Shown in pieces: positions 40,062 to 51,783 of a DNA stretch of 64,000 nucleotides. Each line of letters starts with the position of its first letter. Position 1 is the stretch's first letter. The translations under genes were made by a program, and so were the position numbers. This DNA comes from Sphingomonas japonica (GTDB lineage: Bacteria > Pseudomonadota > Alphaproteobacteria > Sphingomonadales > Sphingomonadaceae). The stretch lies in contig NZ_VDYR01000001.1 in NCBI RefSeq assembly GCF_006346325.1, positions 1,426,001-1,490,000 on the forward strand. Reading direction: 5' to 3'. The notes below the pieces were generated by a model that was not told where the DNA came from, ran no database searches, and saw nothing but the letters and a program-made list of their open reading frames with translations.

Positions 40062-41888
40062 TTATGCCGCCTTGGCGCGGCTCTGCTTCTTGCGCTCGTT
40101 GGGGTCGAGGAAGCGCTTGCGCAGCCGGATCGACTTTGGCGTCACCTCGACCATCTCGTCGTCGTCGATATACGCGATCGCCTGCTCCAGCGTCAGCCGC
40201 TTCGGCGGGGTCAGCCGGATCGCGTCGTCCTTGCCGGTCGACCGGAAATTGGTCAGCTGCTTGGACTTCATCGGATTGACCTCGAGGTCCTCGGGCTTGG
40301 CGTTCTCGCCGATGATCATGCCCTCGTAAAGCGGCTCGCCCGGCGACACCATCAGGATGCCGCGTTCTTCCAATGGCCCGAGCGCATAGGCGACCGCCTC
40401 GCCATTGCCGTTCGAGATCAGCACGCCGTTCTTGCGGCCCTCGATCTTGCCCTTGTGCGGGCCATAGCGTTCGAAGAGCCGGTTCATGATGCCCGTGCCG
40501 CGCGTGTCCGACAGGAACTCGCCATGATAGCCGATCATCCCGCGCGAGGGCGCGCTGAAGGTGATGCGCGTCTTGCCGCCGCCCGAGGGGCGCATGTCGG
40601 TCATCTCGGCCTTGCGGATCGCCATCTTCTCGACGACCGTGCCCGAATATTCGTCGTCGACGTCGATGATGACCGTCTCGTACGGCTCCTCGCGGCCCGC
40701 CTCGCCATCGCGGAACAGCACGCGCGGACGGCTGATGCCGAGCTCGAAGCCCTCGCGGCGCATCGTCTCGATGACGACGCCAAGCTGCAATTCGCCGCGC
40801 CCGGCGACCTCGAAGCTGTCCTTGTCCTCGGCCTCGGTGACCTTGATCGCGACGTTGCTCTCGGCTTCGCGGAACAGGCGGTCGCGGATCATGCGGCTGG
40901 TGACCTTGGTCCCCTCGCGTCCCGCCATCGGCGAATCATTGACGGCAAAGCGCATCGACAGCGTCGGCGGATCGATCGGCTGCGCGTGCAACGGCTCGCT
41001 CACCGAAGGATCGGCGATGGTGTTGGCGACGGTCGCGGTGGTCAGGCCGGCAAGCGAGATGATGTCCCCCGCCTGCGCCTCGTCGACCGGCACCCGCTCG
41101 AGTCCGCGGAACGCCATGATCTTCGACGCGCGACCGGTTTCGACGATCTTGCCGTCGGGGTCGAGCGCATGGATCGGCGCATTGGTCTTGATCGAGCCGG
41201 AGAACACCAGCCCGGTGAGAATGCGGCCAAGGAAATTGTCGCGGTCGAGCAGCGTCACCAGGAACTTGAACGGCCCGTCCGGGTCGGCCGATGGAGCGGG
41301 CACGTGGCGCACGATCGTCTCGAACAACGGCGTCAGCGTTCCCTCGCGGACATCGGCGTCTTCGCTCGCATAGCCATTGCGACCGCTCGCGAACAGCACG
41401 GGGAAGTCGAGCTGGTCGTCATTCGCCTCCAGGCTGACGAACAGGTCGAATACTTCGTCGAGCACTTCCTGGATACGCGCGTCGCTGCGGTCGACCTTGT
41501 TGACCACCACGATCGGACGCAAGCCGAGCGCGAGCGCCTTGCCGGTCACGAACTTGGTCTGAGGCATGGCGCCCTCGGCTGCATCGACCAGCAGGATGAC
41601 GCCATCGACCATCGACAGGATGCGCTCGACCTCACCGCCGAAATCGGCATGGCCCGGCGTATCGACGATGTTGATCCGCGTGTCGCCCTCTGCCCCGTGC
41701 CACTCGACCGAGGTGCACTTGGCGAGGATCGTGATCCCGCGTTCCTTTTCCAGGTCGTTCGAATCCATCGCGCGCTCTTCGACGCGCTGGTTGTCGCGGA
41801 AGGTGCCGGATTGGCGGAAAAGCTGGTCGACGAGCGTGGTCTTGCCGTGATCGACGTGGGCGATGATCGCCACGTTGCGAAGGTTCAT
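40062..41888 (-). CDS. typA: Translational GTPase TypA/BipA
   Basis: 608 residues from [19 protein letters not shown]. It has the GTPase motifs G1 (AHVDHGKTT), DTPGHADFG and NKVDRSDAR, then domain II, EF-G-like domains and the BipA C-terminal domain ([26 protein letters not shown]). It binds ribosomes and supports 50S assembly and stress adaptation. Upstream in-frame codons to 42035 are not part of the family. Confidence 0.97.
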   Translation of the reverse strand: MNLRNVAIIAHVDHGKTTLVDQLFRQSGTFRDNQRVEERAMDSNDLEKERGITILAKCTSVEWHGAEGDTRINIVDTPGHADFGGEVERILSMVDGVILLVDAAEGAMPQTKFVTGKALALGLRPIVVVNKVDRSDARIQEVLDEVFDLFVSLEANDDQLDFPVLFASGRNGYASEDADVREGTLTPLFETIVRHVPAPSADPDGPFKFLVTLLDRDNFLGRILTGLVFSGSIKTNAPIHALDPDGKIVETGRASKIMAFRGLERVPVDEAQAGDIISLAGLTTATVANTIADPSVSEPLHAQPIDPPTLSMRFAVNDSPMAGREGTKVTSRMIRDRLFREAESNVAIKVTEAEDKDSFEVAGRGELQLGVVIETMRREGFELGISRPRVLFRDGEAGREEPYETVIIDVDDEYSGTVVEKMAIRKAEMTDMRPSGGGKTRITFSAPSRGMIGYHGEFLSDTRGTGIMNRLFERYGPHKGKIEGRKNGVLISNGNGEAVAYALGPLEERGILMVSPGEPLYEGMIIGENAKPEDLEVNPMKSKQLTNFRSTGKDDAIRLTPPKRLTLEQAIAYIDDDEMVEVTPKSIRLRKRFLDPNERKKQSRAKAA

Positions 41889-42020
41889 GCTGATTCCCGA
41901 AAACTGTGCATGCGCGAGCATTCCGCGCGATGCGGGCGCGCTTAGCGCATTTGCTGCGCTGCGGGAAGGGGGCGACGGCAGTACGCCGAACGCGGCCGTA
42001 CCGACTGCCGTGGTGGTTGT

Positions 42021-42055
42021 GATCGATTCTATCATTCGCGTTGGCAGGCTAAAAT
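42021..42055 (+). promoter_or_regulatory. Candidate katG promoter with OxyR-like dyad
   Basis: TAAAAT (42050-42055) is a good -10 without a good -35. The -35 position is covered by GATCGATTCTATCATTCG (42021-42038), an imperfect dyad of the AT/GATAG type used by OxyR-like LysR regulators. This arrangement suits peroxide-activated katG transcription, but the match is loose. Confidence 0.3.
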
Positions 42056-42089
42056 CGCTTTTGTCGATCGATTGAGAAGCGTAGTCTGA

Positions 42090-44330
<2,241 letters not shown>

Positions 44331-44338
44331 CGACGGAT

Positions 44339-44363
44339 CCGGCCCCTGCATTGCGGGGGCCGG
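44339..44363 (+). terminator. katG terminator hairpin
   Basis: CCGGCCCC (44339-44346) pairs with GGGGCCGG (44356-44363) around a 9-base loop, nine bases after the katG stop. There is no T-tract, but the 8-bp GC stem and its position fit a terminator. Confidence 0.6.
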
Positions 44364-44547
44364 ACACCGCTACGCCGGCTTCGATCCGCGCGAATGCCAT
44401 CCGGCCCGGCTGAATGCGGACGATCGCACGCACCGCATCGTTCGGCGGGATTGCGCGAGCGACGCGTATTATCTACCTCATACAGTTGAACGTCGCGGCG
44501 AAGCGGGTCATTGCTTGGTGGCAACCGCCCCCGCGTGGAGGAAGATG

Positions 44548-45747
44548 ATGGCGACCGAGACTGCGACTGCCGAACAGGCGCTCAACCTGACGCCTCCCGA
44601 TCCGGTTCCCCCGGTCGCGCCTGCCAAGGCTGCGGGACTGGTCCCGGTCGACGAGGGCAAGAAGTCCGAACTCGAGGCCCGCGTCGACAGCTTCATCGAC
44701 GACCTGATCGCACAGGACGTCAATTCCCCCGAATTCGGCAAGCGCGTCGATGCGATCAGCGCGATGGGCAACCGCGAAATCCGCGAAGCGTCGGGCCAGT
44801 CGAACCGTTTCCTCGACCGGCCGGTCCGCGCGATGGACCAGGAATCGGGCGTCGGCGCCGACCTCGCGCAGCTGCGCCGCACGATCGAGGACCTCGATCC
44901 CGGCAAGCAGGGCAGCCTTTTGGCTCCGAAGAAGCTGTTCGGCATCATCCCGTTCGGCAACAAGATGCGCGATTATTTCGACAGCTACAAATCGTCGCAA
45001 GGCCACATCGCCTCGATCCTGAAATCGCTGCAGTCAGGCAAGGACGAGCTGTTGATGGACAATGCCGCCATCGACGTCGAGCGCGCCAATCTGTGGACCG
45101 CGATGGGCCGCCTCGAACAGATGATCCACCTGTCCAAGACGATGGACGCAAAGCTCGAGGATCGGGCGAACGAACTCGACCACAGCGACCCGGCCAAGGC
45201 CAAGGCGATCCGCGAAACTGCGCTGTTCTACGTGCGCCAGCGCACCCAGGACCTGCTGACGCAGATGGCGGTGACGGTGCAGGGATATCTCGCGCTCGAT
45301 CTGGTCAAGAAGAACAATGTCGAACTGGTCAAGGGAGTCGATCGCGCATCGACCACCACCGTCTCGGCGCTGCGCACCGCGGTGACCGTGGCGCAGGCGC
45401 TGACCAATCAGAAATTGGTCCTCGATCAGATCACTGCATTGAACACCACCACCGCCAACATCATCGATTCGACCGGCAAACTGCTGAAATCGCAGACCGC
45501 GACCATCCACGAACAGGCGGCCGCCTCCACCATCCCGGTCGAGACGCTGCAGCGCGCCTTCCAGAACATCTACGACACGATGGACGCGATCGACGTGTTC
45601 AAGCTCAAGGCGCTCGACAGCATGAAGACGACGGTCAACACGCTGTCGAACGAGGTCGAGAAGTCGAAGGGCTATATCGCGCGCGCCGAGGGCGCCTCGC
45701 AGAACGCCGGCGGCGGGAGCGATCAGTTCAAGCTGGAGGCGATGTGA
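44548..45747 (+). CDS. TelA-like toxic anion resistance protein
   Basis: 399 residues. It is an all-helical TelA family protein: QSNRFLDRPVRAMDQESGVG, then LIPFGNKMRDYFDSYKSSQ-type core (FGIIPFGNKM), AIDVERANLWTAMGRLEQM, and a long C-terminal coiled region (ALTNQKLVLDQITALNTTTA). TelA proteins are linked to tellurite, envelope-stress and lantibiotic tolerance, though the mechanism is unclear. Start ATG 44548 lies six bases after GGAGG (44537-44541); another ATG lies immediately before it. It is followed by a membrane-protein gene. Confidence 0.88.
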   Translation: MATETATAEQALNLTPPDPVPPVAPAKAAGLVPVDEGKKSELEARVDSFIDDLIAQDVNSPEFGKRVDAISAMGNREIREASGQSNRFLDRPVRAMDQESGVGADLAQLRRTIEDLDPGKQGSLLAPKKLFGIIPFGNKMRDYFDSYKSSQGHIASILKSLQSGKDELLMDNAAIDVERANLWTAMGRLEQMIHLSKTMDAKLEDRANELDHSDPAKAKAIRETALFYVRQRTQDLLTQMAVTVQGYLALDLVKKNNVELVKGVDRASTTTVSALRTAVTVAQALTNQKLVLDQITALNTTTANIIDSTGKLLKSQTATIHEQAAASTIPVETLQRAFQNIYDTMDAIDVFKLKALDSMKTTVNTLSNEVEKSKGYIARAEGASQNAGGGSDQFKLEAM

Positions 45748-45764
45748 AGCCGCACCTTCACTCC

Positions 45765-45850
45765 GTCATCCCCGCGAAAGCGGGGATCCAGCTTCTCTTT
45801 ACGTACGCAGGAATCGGCAAGCTGGATTCCCGCCTTCGCGGGAATGACGA
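45765..45850. repeat. REP-like inverted repeat pair between telA and its partner gene
   Basis: The left half GTCATCCCCGCGAAAGCGGG continues with GATCCAGCTT. The right half, AAGCTGGATTCCCGCCTTCG followed by CGGGAATGAC, is its approximate inverse. Each half can form its own hairpin, as in BIME-type elements. It lies 17 bases after the telA stop and ends about 20 bases before the next start, so it may tune relative expression of the two genes. Confidence 0.85.
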
Positions 45851-45871
45851 GGGATGGGGATCGGGAAAGCA

Positions 45872-46579
45872 ATGACCGACGTCGATCGCCAGATCGCCCG
45901 CTCCAGCGAGTATCTCGACCGCACGCGCGAGCGGCGCCTGTCGCTCGACAGCCGCGCCAAGCGGCGGCGCGAGGCGGAAATCCTTAAGCGCGTCGGGCGG
46001 ATCGCCGCAGCCGACGTCGCCATCATCGTCGGTGCGATGATCGTCGGCTGGTTCGTGCCGCTGGGCGTCGGCGGTGCCATGCTGGTGATGGCGCTGCTGG
46101 TCGCGACGACGCTGCTGCTGGCATTCGTCGGCGGCACGCCGGAGATCAAGGCCGAACGGCTTGCCGAAACCCCGCTCAAGGCGCTGCCGCTCCAGACCGA
46201 ACAATGGCTCGAACGCCAGCGCCCCGCCCTCCCCGCGCCCGCCCAGACATTGGTCGATTCGATCGGCGTGCGGCTCGAGACGCTGGGACCGCAGCTCGCC
46301 ACGCTCGACGAACGCGAACCTGCCGCGTTCGAGGTGCGCAAGCTCGTCGCCGACCAGCTCCCCGAACTGGTGCGCAGTTATCAGAGCGTTCCCGAACCGC
46401 TGCGCCGCAGCCAGCGCAACGGCCGTACTCCCGACCAGCAACTCGCCGACGGCCTCAAGGTGATCGACGACGAAATCGCCGCGATGACGAACCAGCTGGC
46501 GCAAGGCAATCTCGACCAGCTAGCGACCCGCGAACGGTTTTTGCAGATCCGCTACCAGGGGGACGGCGAGGCGGGCTGA
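45872..46579 (+). CDS. Membrane protein downstream of telA, unknown function
   Basis: 235 residues from MTDVDRQIARSSEYL. A basic N-terminal helix is followed by two membrane spans (VAIIVGAMIVGWFVPLGVGG and LVMALLVATTLLLAFVGG). A helical cytoplasmic domain follows (LKALPLQTEQWLERQRPALP; AFEVRKLVADQLPELVRSYQ; DGLKVIDDEIAAMTNQLAQG). TelA genes are often paired with membrane partners such as XpaC-like proteins, and this could be such a partner; I do not see a diagnostic XpaC motif. An upstream ATG (45854) is possible but lies at the edge of the repeat. Confidence 0.7.
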   Translation: MTDVDRQIARSSEYLDRTRERRLSLDSRAKRRREAEILKRVGRIAAADVAIIVGAMIVGWFVPLGVGGAMLVMALLVATTLLLAFVGGTPEIKAERLAETPLKALPLQTEQWLERQRPALPAPAQTLVDSIGVRLETLGPQLATLDEREPAAFEVRKLVADQLPELVRSYQSVPEPLRRSQRNGRTPDQQLADGLKVIDDEIAAMTNQLAQGNLDQLATRERFLQIRYQGDGEAG

Positions 46580-46647
46580 GTCGTTTCTGTCCAATCCACC
46601 CGGGCACGCGACTGATATGGTCGCGCGCTGCAAGCCCGGGGGGAGCT

Positions 46648-48117
46648 ATGCCGACAGACTCGCTGCGCGCACGGGTGATGCGCTGCTTCACGACATTGGG
46701 CGTCGCGGTGATCGCCGCCCTGACCGTGCCCACGGCGTCCGCGCAGTGGCAGACCATCGAGCAGCCCGGCGGCTACGCCGTCGCCCGGATCGAGATGGCT
46801 GGCCCGATCCGCGGTGTCGGCATCACTTGCGAACGCGGGGTTCCGATCCTCGCGGTGCGTCCCGAGCGCTCACCGGCGCGCAGCCCCGCCGATCTTGAGC
46901 TCGTTGCGGGGGACGGGCGTTCCGTGCGCGTGGCGCTGGCGCGCAACGGCCGCACCGATGTCTGGGTGGCGGCGATTCGCAATCCGCAGATCCTCGACGC
47001 GATCGCTGCCTCGCCAGTCAACATGGCGCTGACCGGCGCGCGTGCGCAACTTTCCAGCGACGGGGCATCGCAGGCCTTTCGCCAGGCGCTGGCAGGATGC
47101 TATCGCCCCGGCCCCGGCTCGGTAGCCGCGGCACCTGCTGCAGCGACGGGCCAACGCACGGGCGTCTTGTCCGCCGCCGACATCGCCGCGATCCAGCGCG
47201 CGGTGCGTGCCAATTACGACGGATCGGGCGTCGCTGCCGCGAACCATCTCACGCCGGCCTATCGCGCCGTCAGCGAGCGCTGCGCCCAGTTGCAGGAAGC
47301 GATCGACGGCAAGTTCGGCGAAGCCGACAGCTTCGGGATGTGCGGCGAGGATGCCAGCCCGATCTGCCAGTGCCAGGATATCGACGACGAAGCGGTGCTC
47401 GCATCGCTCAAGATCGCCGCCGAGCCGGCCGAACCCGGCGCGGCGATCGCCACGGCCCGCTTCGATCTGTTCCGCAGTCAGACCGCAGAAGCCCGCTCGC
47501 CGCGCACCATTCTGTACCGCGTCGTGCGCACCGGCAGCGGCTGGCAGATCGACGATATCCTCGCCCGGGACGGCGGCGGCGCGCGCTCAGTCGATCGAGC
47601 GCTGCTGTTGACCGGTATCCGGGAGATGGAGGGACGGCTCGGCATAAAGCCCGGCGATGCCGCGGCTACCCCGCCGCCCCCTGCCGTGGCCGGCGGCCCG
47701 CTGTCCCCCGCCGACACCGCCGCCGCCTTTCGAGCCGCCGGCTTCGTCCAGCGCGGAGCCGATTGGCGCAGCGATTGCGACGATCCGGGCACCGCCAGCT
47801 ATTCGCCCGGATCGGTCGAGACCGTGCGCGACCTGAACGGTGACGGCTTCCCCGAGGCCATCCTGATCGAAAGCGGCACCTATTGCTACGGCAACACCGG
47901 CCAGGGCTATTTCATCGTCAGCAAGGGCGCGAACGGCGCATGGCGCCCGATCACCTCGGGCACCGGTATCGTCACGGTCCTGTCCAGCCGCGGCACCAGC
48001 AACTGGCTCGATCTCGAAATCGGCGGACCTGGTTTCTGCTTCCCGGTCTATCGCTGGAATGGCCGCGAATATGCCGAGTTTCGCCGGCAGTACGACGGCA
48101 AGCCCTGCGCCAACTGA
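46648..48117 (+). CDS. Secreted hypothetical protein with DUF3828-like and VCBS/EF-hand-like segments
   Basis: 489 residues. The signal peptide (MRCFTTLGVAVIAALTVPTASA) is preceded by ten residues from ATG 46648, which has GGGGGGAG upstream. The N-terminal third is a beta-rich domain. The middle, ANHLTPAYRAVSERCAQLQE through LYRVVRTGSGWQIDDIL, resembles DUF3828. The C-terminal part has VRDLNGDGFPEAILIESG, an FG-GAP/calcium-loop-like motif, and four Cys. It is likely periplasmic. Function is unknown. It lies after the telA pair, possibly in the same transcript. Confidence 0.75.
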   Translation: MPTDSLRARVMRCFTTLGVAVIAALTVPTASAQWQTIEQPGGYAVARIEMAGPIRGVGITCERGVPILAVRPERSPARSPADLELVAGDGRSVRVALARNGRTDVWVAAIRNPQILDAIAASPVNMALTGARAQLSSDGASQAFRQALAGCYRPGPGSVAAAPAAATGQRTGVLSAADIAAIQRAVRANYDGSGVAAANHLTPAYRAVSERCAQLQEAIDGKFGEADSFGMCGEDASPICQCQDIDDEAVLASLKIAAEPAEPGAAIATARFDLFRSQTAEARSPRTILYRVVRTGSGWQIDDILARDGGGARSVDRALLLTGIREMEGRLGIKPGDAAATPPPPAVAGGPLSPADTAAAFRAAGFVQRGADWRSDCDDPGTASYSPGSVETVRDLNGDGFPEAILIESGTYCYGNTGQGYFIVSKGANGAWRPITSGTGIVTVLSSRGTSNWLDLEIGGPGFCFPVYRWNGREYAEFRRQYDGKPCAN

Positions 48118-48119
48118 CC

Positions 48120-48887
48120 CTATCGGCGTAGCGCCGCCTGCGCCAGCCGCGTCACCGCCGCGGCGTGGATCGCGGGCGCGGTGGCAAGCACGCCGAACGC
48201 CTGCGCGCGCGGGGTGTTGAAGGTCAGTTCCTGCCCCAGCGCATCGGTGACGACGGCACCCGCCTCACGCGCGATCAGCACCGCTGCGGCGATGTCCCAC
48301 TCGTGACCCCAGCGCAGCGTCGCCAGCAGGTCGGCGTCTCCCGCCGCGACCATCGCCATGCGCAGCGCGATCGCATTGGGCTTGGCGACCGCGACGAAAT
48401 CGCGATCGGCCTTGGCCAGCGCATCCGCGGGAACGCGTGCCCCCGCCAGCGCGGCGCAGGTGCTGGCCGCGATCGGCTGGCCGTTTCGCGTTGCCCCGCT
48501 GGCCGCCACGGCGCGCCAATGCTCGTCGCGGGCCGGAGCATCGAGCACGCCGATCACCGGCTGCCCGTCGCGCACCAACGCGATCGACACTGCCCAGCCG
48601 CTGCGCCCACGCAGATAGTCGCGCGTGCCATCGATCGGATCGACTACCCAGACATCGCGTAGCGCCAGCCGCCCGGCATTGTCGGCAGTTTCCTCCGAAA
48701 GCCACCCGGCAGCAGGCAGCAGCGCGCCCAGCCGCGCGTGAAGCAGCGTATTGACCGCGATATCGACTTCGCTGACGAAGTCGCCGGGCGCCTTCTCCCA
48801 TCTGCGCACGTTGGTGCGGAACCGATCATATGCCAGCGCCCCGCCCTCGCGCGCGATCGCCGACACCGCGTCGGCAAGCTCAATCAC
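48120..48887 (-). CDS. Inositol monophosphatase family phosphatase (CysQ/HisN-like)
   Basis: 255 residues. Metal-binding motifs of the IMPase superfamily are present: WLSEETADN, VVDPIDGTRDYLRG and WDIAAAVLIAREAGAVVTD. The family includes inositol phosphatases, 3'(2'),5'-bisphosphate nucleotidase CysQ and histidinol phosphatase; the sequence does not decide among them. Its start overlaps the end of pmbA by eight bases, so the two are co-transcribed. Confidence 0.9.
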   Translation of the reverse strand: MIELADAVSAIAREGGALAYDRFRTNVRRWEKAPGDFVSEVDIAVNTLLHARLGALLPAAGWLSEETADNAGRLALRDVWVVDPIDGTRDYLRGRSGWAVSIALVRDGQPVIGVLDAPARDEHWRAVAASGATRNGQPIAASTCAALAGARVPADALAKADRDFVAVAKPNAIALRMAMVAAGDADLLATLRWGHEWDIAAAVLIAREAGAVVTDALGQELTFNTPRAQAFGVLATAPAIHAAAVTRLAQAALRR

Positions 48888-50214
48888 CGGCGACCGTCAT
48901 TCCGTCGATGCGTAGCGTCGGTGCGTTGATGCCATAGCGGAATTCGAGGTCGTTGGCTGGGGTCATCCCTGCGAACATCTCGATCAGATTGCCAGCCACG
49001 GTGATCTCCGCCACCGGCCGGGTGATCGCGCCATTCTCGATCAGGAACCCCGTGGCGCCGCGGCTGTAATCGCCCGTGGTGCCGTTGACGCCGGACCCGA
49101 TCAGGCCGGTGACGTAGATGCCGGTCGCGATGTCCTCGATCAGCGTGCCGGGCGGTACATGCCCGCCGGCGAGATGGACGTTGCTGGCCGAGACCCCGCC
49201 GCCGCGCGCGGCATGGCCGGTCGGCTCCAGTCCCAATTGCCGCGCCGATGCACTGTCGAGCAGCCAGGTCTTGAGCACCCCGTCCTCGACGATGGCGGTC
49301 GGCGACACCGGCAGGCCCTCGCCGTCGAACGGTCGCGAGCGCAGGCCGTGCGGCCGGTGCGGATCGTCGAGGACGGCCACGCCGGGCGGAAGGATGCGAT
49401 GCCCGAGATGCTCGCGCAGGAAGCTGGTCTTGCGCGCGATCCCTGGCCCCGCCACCGCGCCGAGCAGGTGCGCGACCAGCGAATTGGCGACGCGCGGGTC
49501 GAACACGATCGGCATCGCCCCGCTGGCGACCTTGACCGGATCGCGCTTCGCCACGGCCCGCTCGCCGGCCTGCCGGCCGATCGTCCCTGCATCGTCGAGC
49601 ATCGCCTGGTGGCGTACCGAATGATAGGCGGAGTCGCGCTGCATCCGGCCTTCCTCGCCCGCCAGCACGCTGGCCGACACCGAATAACCGCTGGTGCGAT
49701 AGGCCGCCGCGAAGCCATGCGACGTCGCCAGAGCGACTACGGTCGCGCTCGCCGACGCCGATCCGCCCTCGGAATTGGTGACGCCCGCGACCGCGCGCGC
49801 GGCATTCTCGGCCACAGCGGCGCGGTCGCGAAGCTGTTCGGGCGACGCACTCCCGCGATCGTCGAGGTCGAGCTCGGGAGGCGCGCCGTGCAGCAGCCGA
49901 TCCGCCGGGGCGAGACCCGCCCAGGGATCCTCGGGCGCCTCGCGCGCCATCGCCACTGCACGCTCGGCAAGCGCCGCGAACGACGCCGGTGCGAGCTCGG
50001 AAGACGAGATGCTCGCCGACCGCTGGCCGCAAAATACACGCAGCGCGACATCGACTCCCTCGCTGCTCGACACGTCCTCCAGCTCGCCAAGCCGCACCGA
50101 CACGTCGGTCGACCGGTCCGCCACGATCGCGACGTCGGCCGCATCGGCGCCGGCGCTGCGTGCGGCGGCGATCGCGGCGTTCGCCCGCGACAGCGCTTCG
50201 TCCTTGCTCAACAT
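48880..50214 (-). CDS. pmbA: TldD/PmbA family metalloprotease PmbA
   Basis: 444 residues. PmbA (TldE) partners with TldD to degrade or mature peptides and CcdA-type antitoxins. Family features: the N-terminal domain, VTNSEGGSASASATVVALATS, the central FDPRVANSLVAHLLGAVAG and a C-terminal TGLIGSGVNGTTGDYSRGATGF. PmbA lacks the HExxxH zinc site of TldD, as here. It lies 31 bases from ubiA on the same strand. Confidence 0.93.
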   Translation of the reverse strand: MLSKDEALSRANAAIAAARSAGADAADVAIVADRSTDVSVRLGELEDVSSSEGVDVALRVFCGQRSASISSSELAPASFAALAERAVAMAREAPEDPWAGLAPADRLLHGAPPELDLDDRGSASPEQLRDRAAVAENAARAVAGVTNSEGGSASASATVVALATSHGFAAAYRTSGYSVSASVLAGEEGRMQRDSAYHSVRHQAMLDDAGTIGRQAGERAVAKRDPVKVASGAMPIVFDPRVANSLVAHLLGAVAGPGIARKTSFLREHLGHRILPPGVAVLDDPHRPHGLRSRPFDGEGLPVSPTAIVEDGVLKTWLLDSASARQLGLEPTGHAARGGGVSASNVHLAGGHVPPGTLIEDIATGIYVTGLIGSGVNGTTGDYSRGATGFLIENGAITRPVAEITVAGNLIEMFAGMTPANDLEFRYGINAPTLRIDGMTVAGD

Positions 50215-50245
50215 CGGCGCGATCTAGGGACGCGGGGTCGCCGCG

Positions 50246-51166
50246 TCAAAGCGCGCTCGCCTGCCCGACCACCAGGCAGGCGCAGAACAGCGCGAATCCG
50301 GTGAAGCGGTTCGACCGGAACCGGTGCAGCGCATTGGCACCGTCGTCCGGGCGCAGCGTCGCAACCTGCCACGCCAAATGCGCCGCCGCCGGGATCAACG
50401 CCGCCAGCGCCAGCAACTGCGGGTTGAGCGACCACAGCGCGCCTGCCCACAGCAGCACCGCGACCGCGTAGAATAGCGCCACTCCCGACCGTACGCGCCT
50501 GCCCAGCGCCCGCGCCGACGATCGCACCCCGACGATGGCGTCGTCCTCGACATCCTGCAGCGCATAGATGGTGTCGTACCCGATCACCCACGCCACCGCG
50601 CCAGCGTACAGCAGCAACCCCGGCGACGTCAGTGCCCCGACGATCTCGGCCCATCCGACCAGCGCCGCCCACGAGAATACCAGGCCCAGCCATGCCTGCG
50701 GCCACCAGGTGATCCGCTTCATGAACGGATAGGCGGCGACCAGCGCCAGGCTGGCCAGCGCTACGCCCGCCGCAAGCACGCCAAGCTGGAGCAGAACGAT
50801 CAAGCCGATCATGCACAAGGCGACCAGCCATACCCAGGCTGCCGCCAGCGACACCGCGCCGCTCGCCAGCGGGCGCGTCGCGGTTCGCGCGACTCGGGCG
50901 TCGAGATCGCGATCGACGATGTCGTTATAGACGCACCCCGCGCCGCGCATCGCGATCGACCCCAGCAGGAACCAGGCAAGCAAATCCCACCGCGCAATCG
51001 CTCCCCCGCCCAGCGCGATCGCCCATGCGCCCGGCCAAAACAGCAGCCACCAGCCGATCGGCCGGTCGAACCGCGCGAGCAGCGCCAGCCCGCGCAGCGT
51101 CGGTGGCAGCAGACCGACCAGCCCGCGATGCTGGGTGTCGGGAACGAAATCGTGTGGGACAGCCAT
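50246..51166 (-). CDS. ubiA: 4-hydroxybenzoate polyprenyltransferase UbiA
   Basis: 306 residues with about eight membrane spans. Asp-rich substrate motifs are CVYNDIVDRDLDARVARTATR and YALQDVEDDAIVGVRSSA. It prenylates 4-hydroxybenzoate in ubiquinone synthesis at the inner membrane. ATG 51166 gives MAVPHDFVPDTQH, a normal family start; in-frame codons further upstream are not conserved sequence. It is divergent from the DUF2147 gene. Confidence 0.95.
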   Translation of the reverse strand: MAVPHDFVPDTQHRGLVGLLPPTLRGLALLARFDRPIGWWLLFWPGAWAIALGGGAIARWDLLAWFLLGSIAMRGAGCVYNDIVDRDLDARVARTATRPLASGAVSLAAAWVWLVALCMIGLIVLLQLGVLAAGVALASLALVAAYPFMKRITWWPQAWLGLVFSWAALVGWAEIVGALTSPGLLLYAGAVAWVIGYDTIYALQDVEDDAIVGVRSSARALGRRVRSGVALFYAVAVLLWAGALWSLNPQLLALAALIPAAAHLAWQVATLRPDDGANALHRFRSNRFTGFALFCACLVVGQASAL

Positions 51167-51278
51167 ATTCCGCTCTTGCCCGACTTCGCATCGAAGCGGG
51201 AGGGTATCGGCATGGCCGAACTGGCGTTTGTCCGCAAAGCCACTATCTTGCGCGGCAGCATCGCAAAGGAAATCGTTC

Positions 51279-51680
51279 ATGCTCAATCTGTTGAGCGCAA
51301 TTGCCGCCCTCACCCTCACGCCTGCGCCCGCCGCGGTGCAGGCGGCGCCCGACTGGTCCGGCGTGTGGCAGAACGGGTCGAAAAGCGTCCACATCCGCGC
51401 CCAGCGCTGCGGCGAGGCGATGTGCGGAACCGTGGTGTGGGCGAATGCCAAGGCCAAGGCGGACGCCGCTGCGGGCGGTACCGAATCGCTGGTCGGCACC
51501 CGCATCTTCCAGGATTTCTACGCCGAGGACGGCATCTGGTACGGCGAGGTCTATGTCCCCGATCTCGCGCGCAGCTTCGAAGGCACGATCGAACTCGCCG
51601 ACCGCGACACGCTGATCGGCACCGGCTGCCTGTTCGGCAGCTTCGGCTGCCGCGAACAGCGCTGGACGCGGGTGAAGTAG
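51279..51680 (+). CDS. DUF2147 family secreted protein
   Basis: 133 residues. Signal peptide MLNLLSAIAALTLTPAPAAVQA, then a lipocalin-like beta-barrel of the DUF2147 type: DWSGVWQNGSKSVHIRAQRC and RIFQDFYAEDGIWYGEVYVPD, ending GCLFGSFGCREQRWTRVK. Cys pairs suggest disulfides in the periplasm. Function is unknown. The ATG is preceded by AAAGGAA. Confidence 0.88.
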   Translation: MLNLLSAIAALTLTPAPAAVQAAPDWSGVWQNGSKSVHIRAQRCGEAMCGTVVWANAKAKADAAAGGTESLVGTRIFQDFYAEDGIWYGEVYVPDLARSFEGTIELADRDTLIGTGCLFGSFGCREQRWTRVK

Positions 51681-51702
51681 CTTTTCAGCGCGCTCCTGCA
51701 TT

Positions 51703-51771
51703 GGCTTCGATTGAAGTCGAGAAGCCACAGGAAAGCCAAGGCCGTTCCTCGACTGCGCTCGAAACGAACGA
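51703..51771. repeat. Palindromic repeat element, copy 4 (left arm degenerate)
   Basis: The right arm GTTCCTCGACTGCGCTCGAA followed by ACGAACG is clear. The left arm GGCTTCGATTGAAGTCGAGA is diverged. It fills the gap between the DUF2147 gene and rsmE and ends 12 bases before the rsmE ATG. Confidence 0.6.
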
Positions 51772-51783
51772 TAGGGGATCGGA

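Noticed and set aside
46204..46647. 148-codon extension of the secreted DUF3828-like protein
   Set aside because: Shadow of the preceding membrane-protein gene; a signal peptide and Shine-Dalgarno sequence mark the start at 46648.
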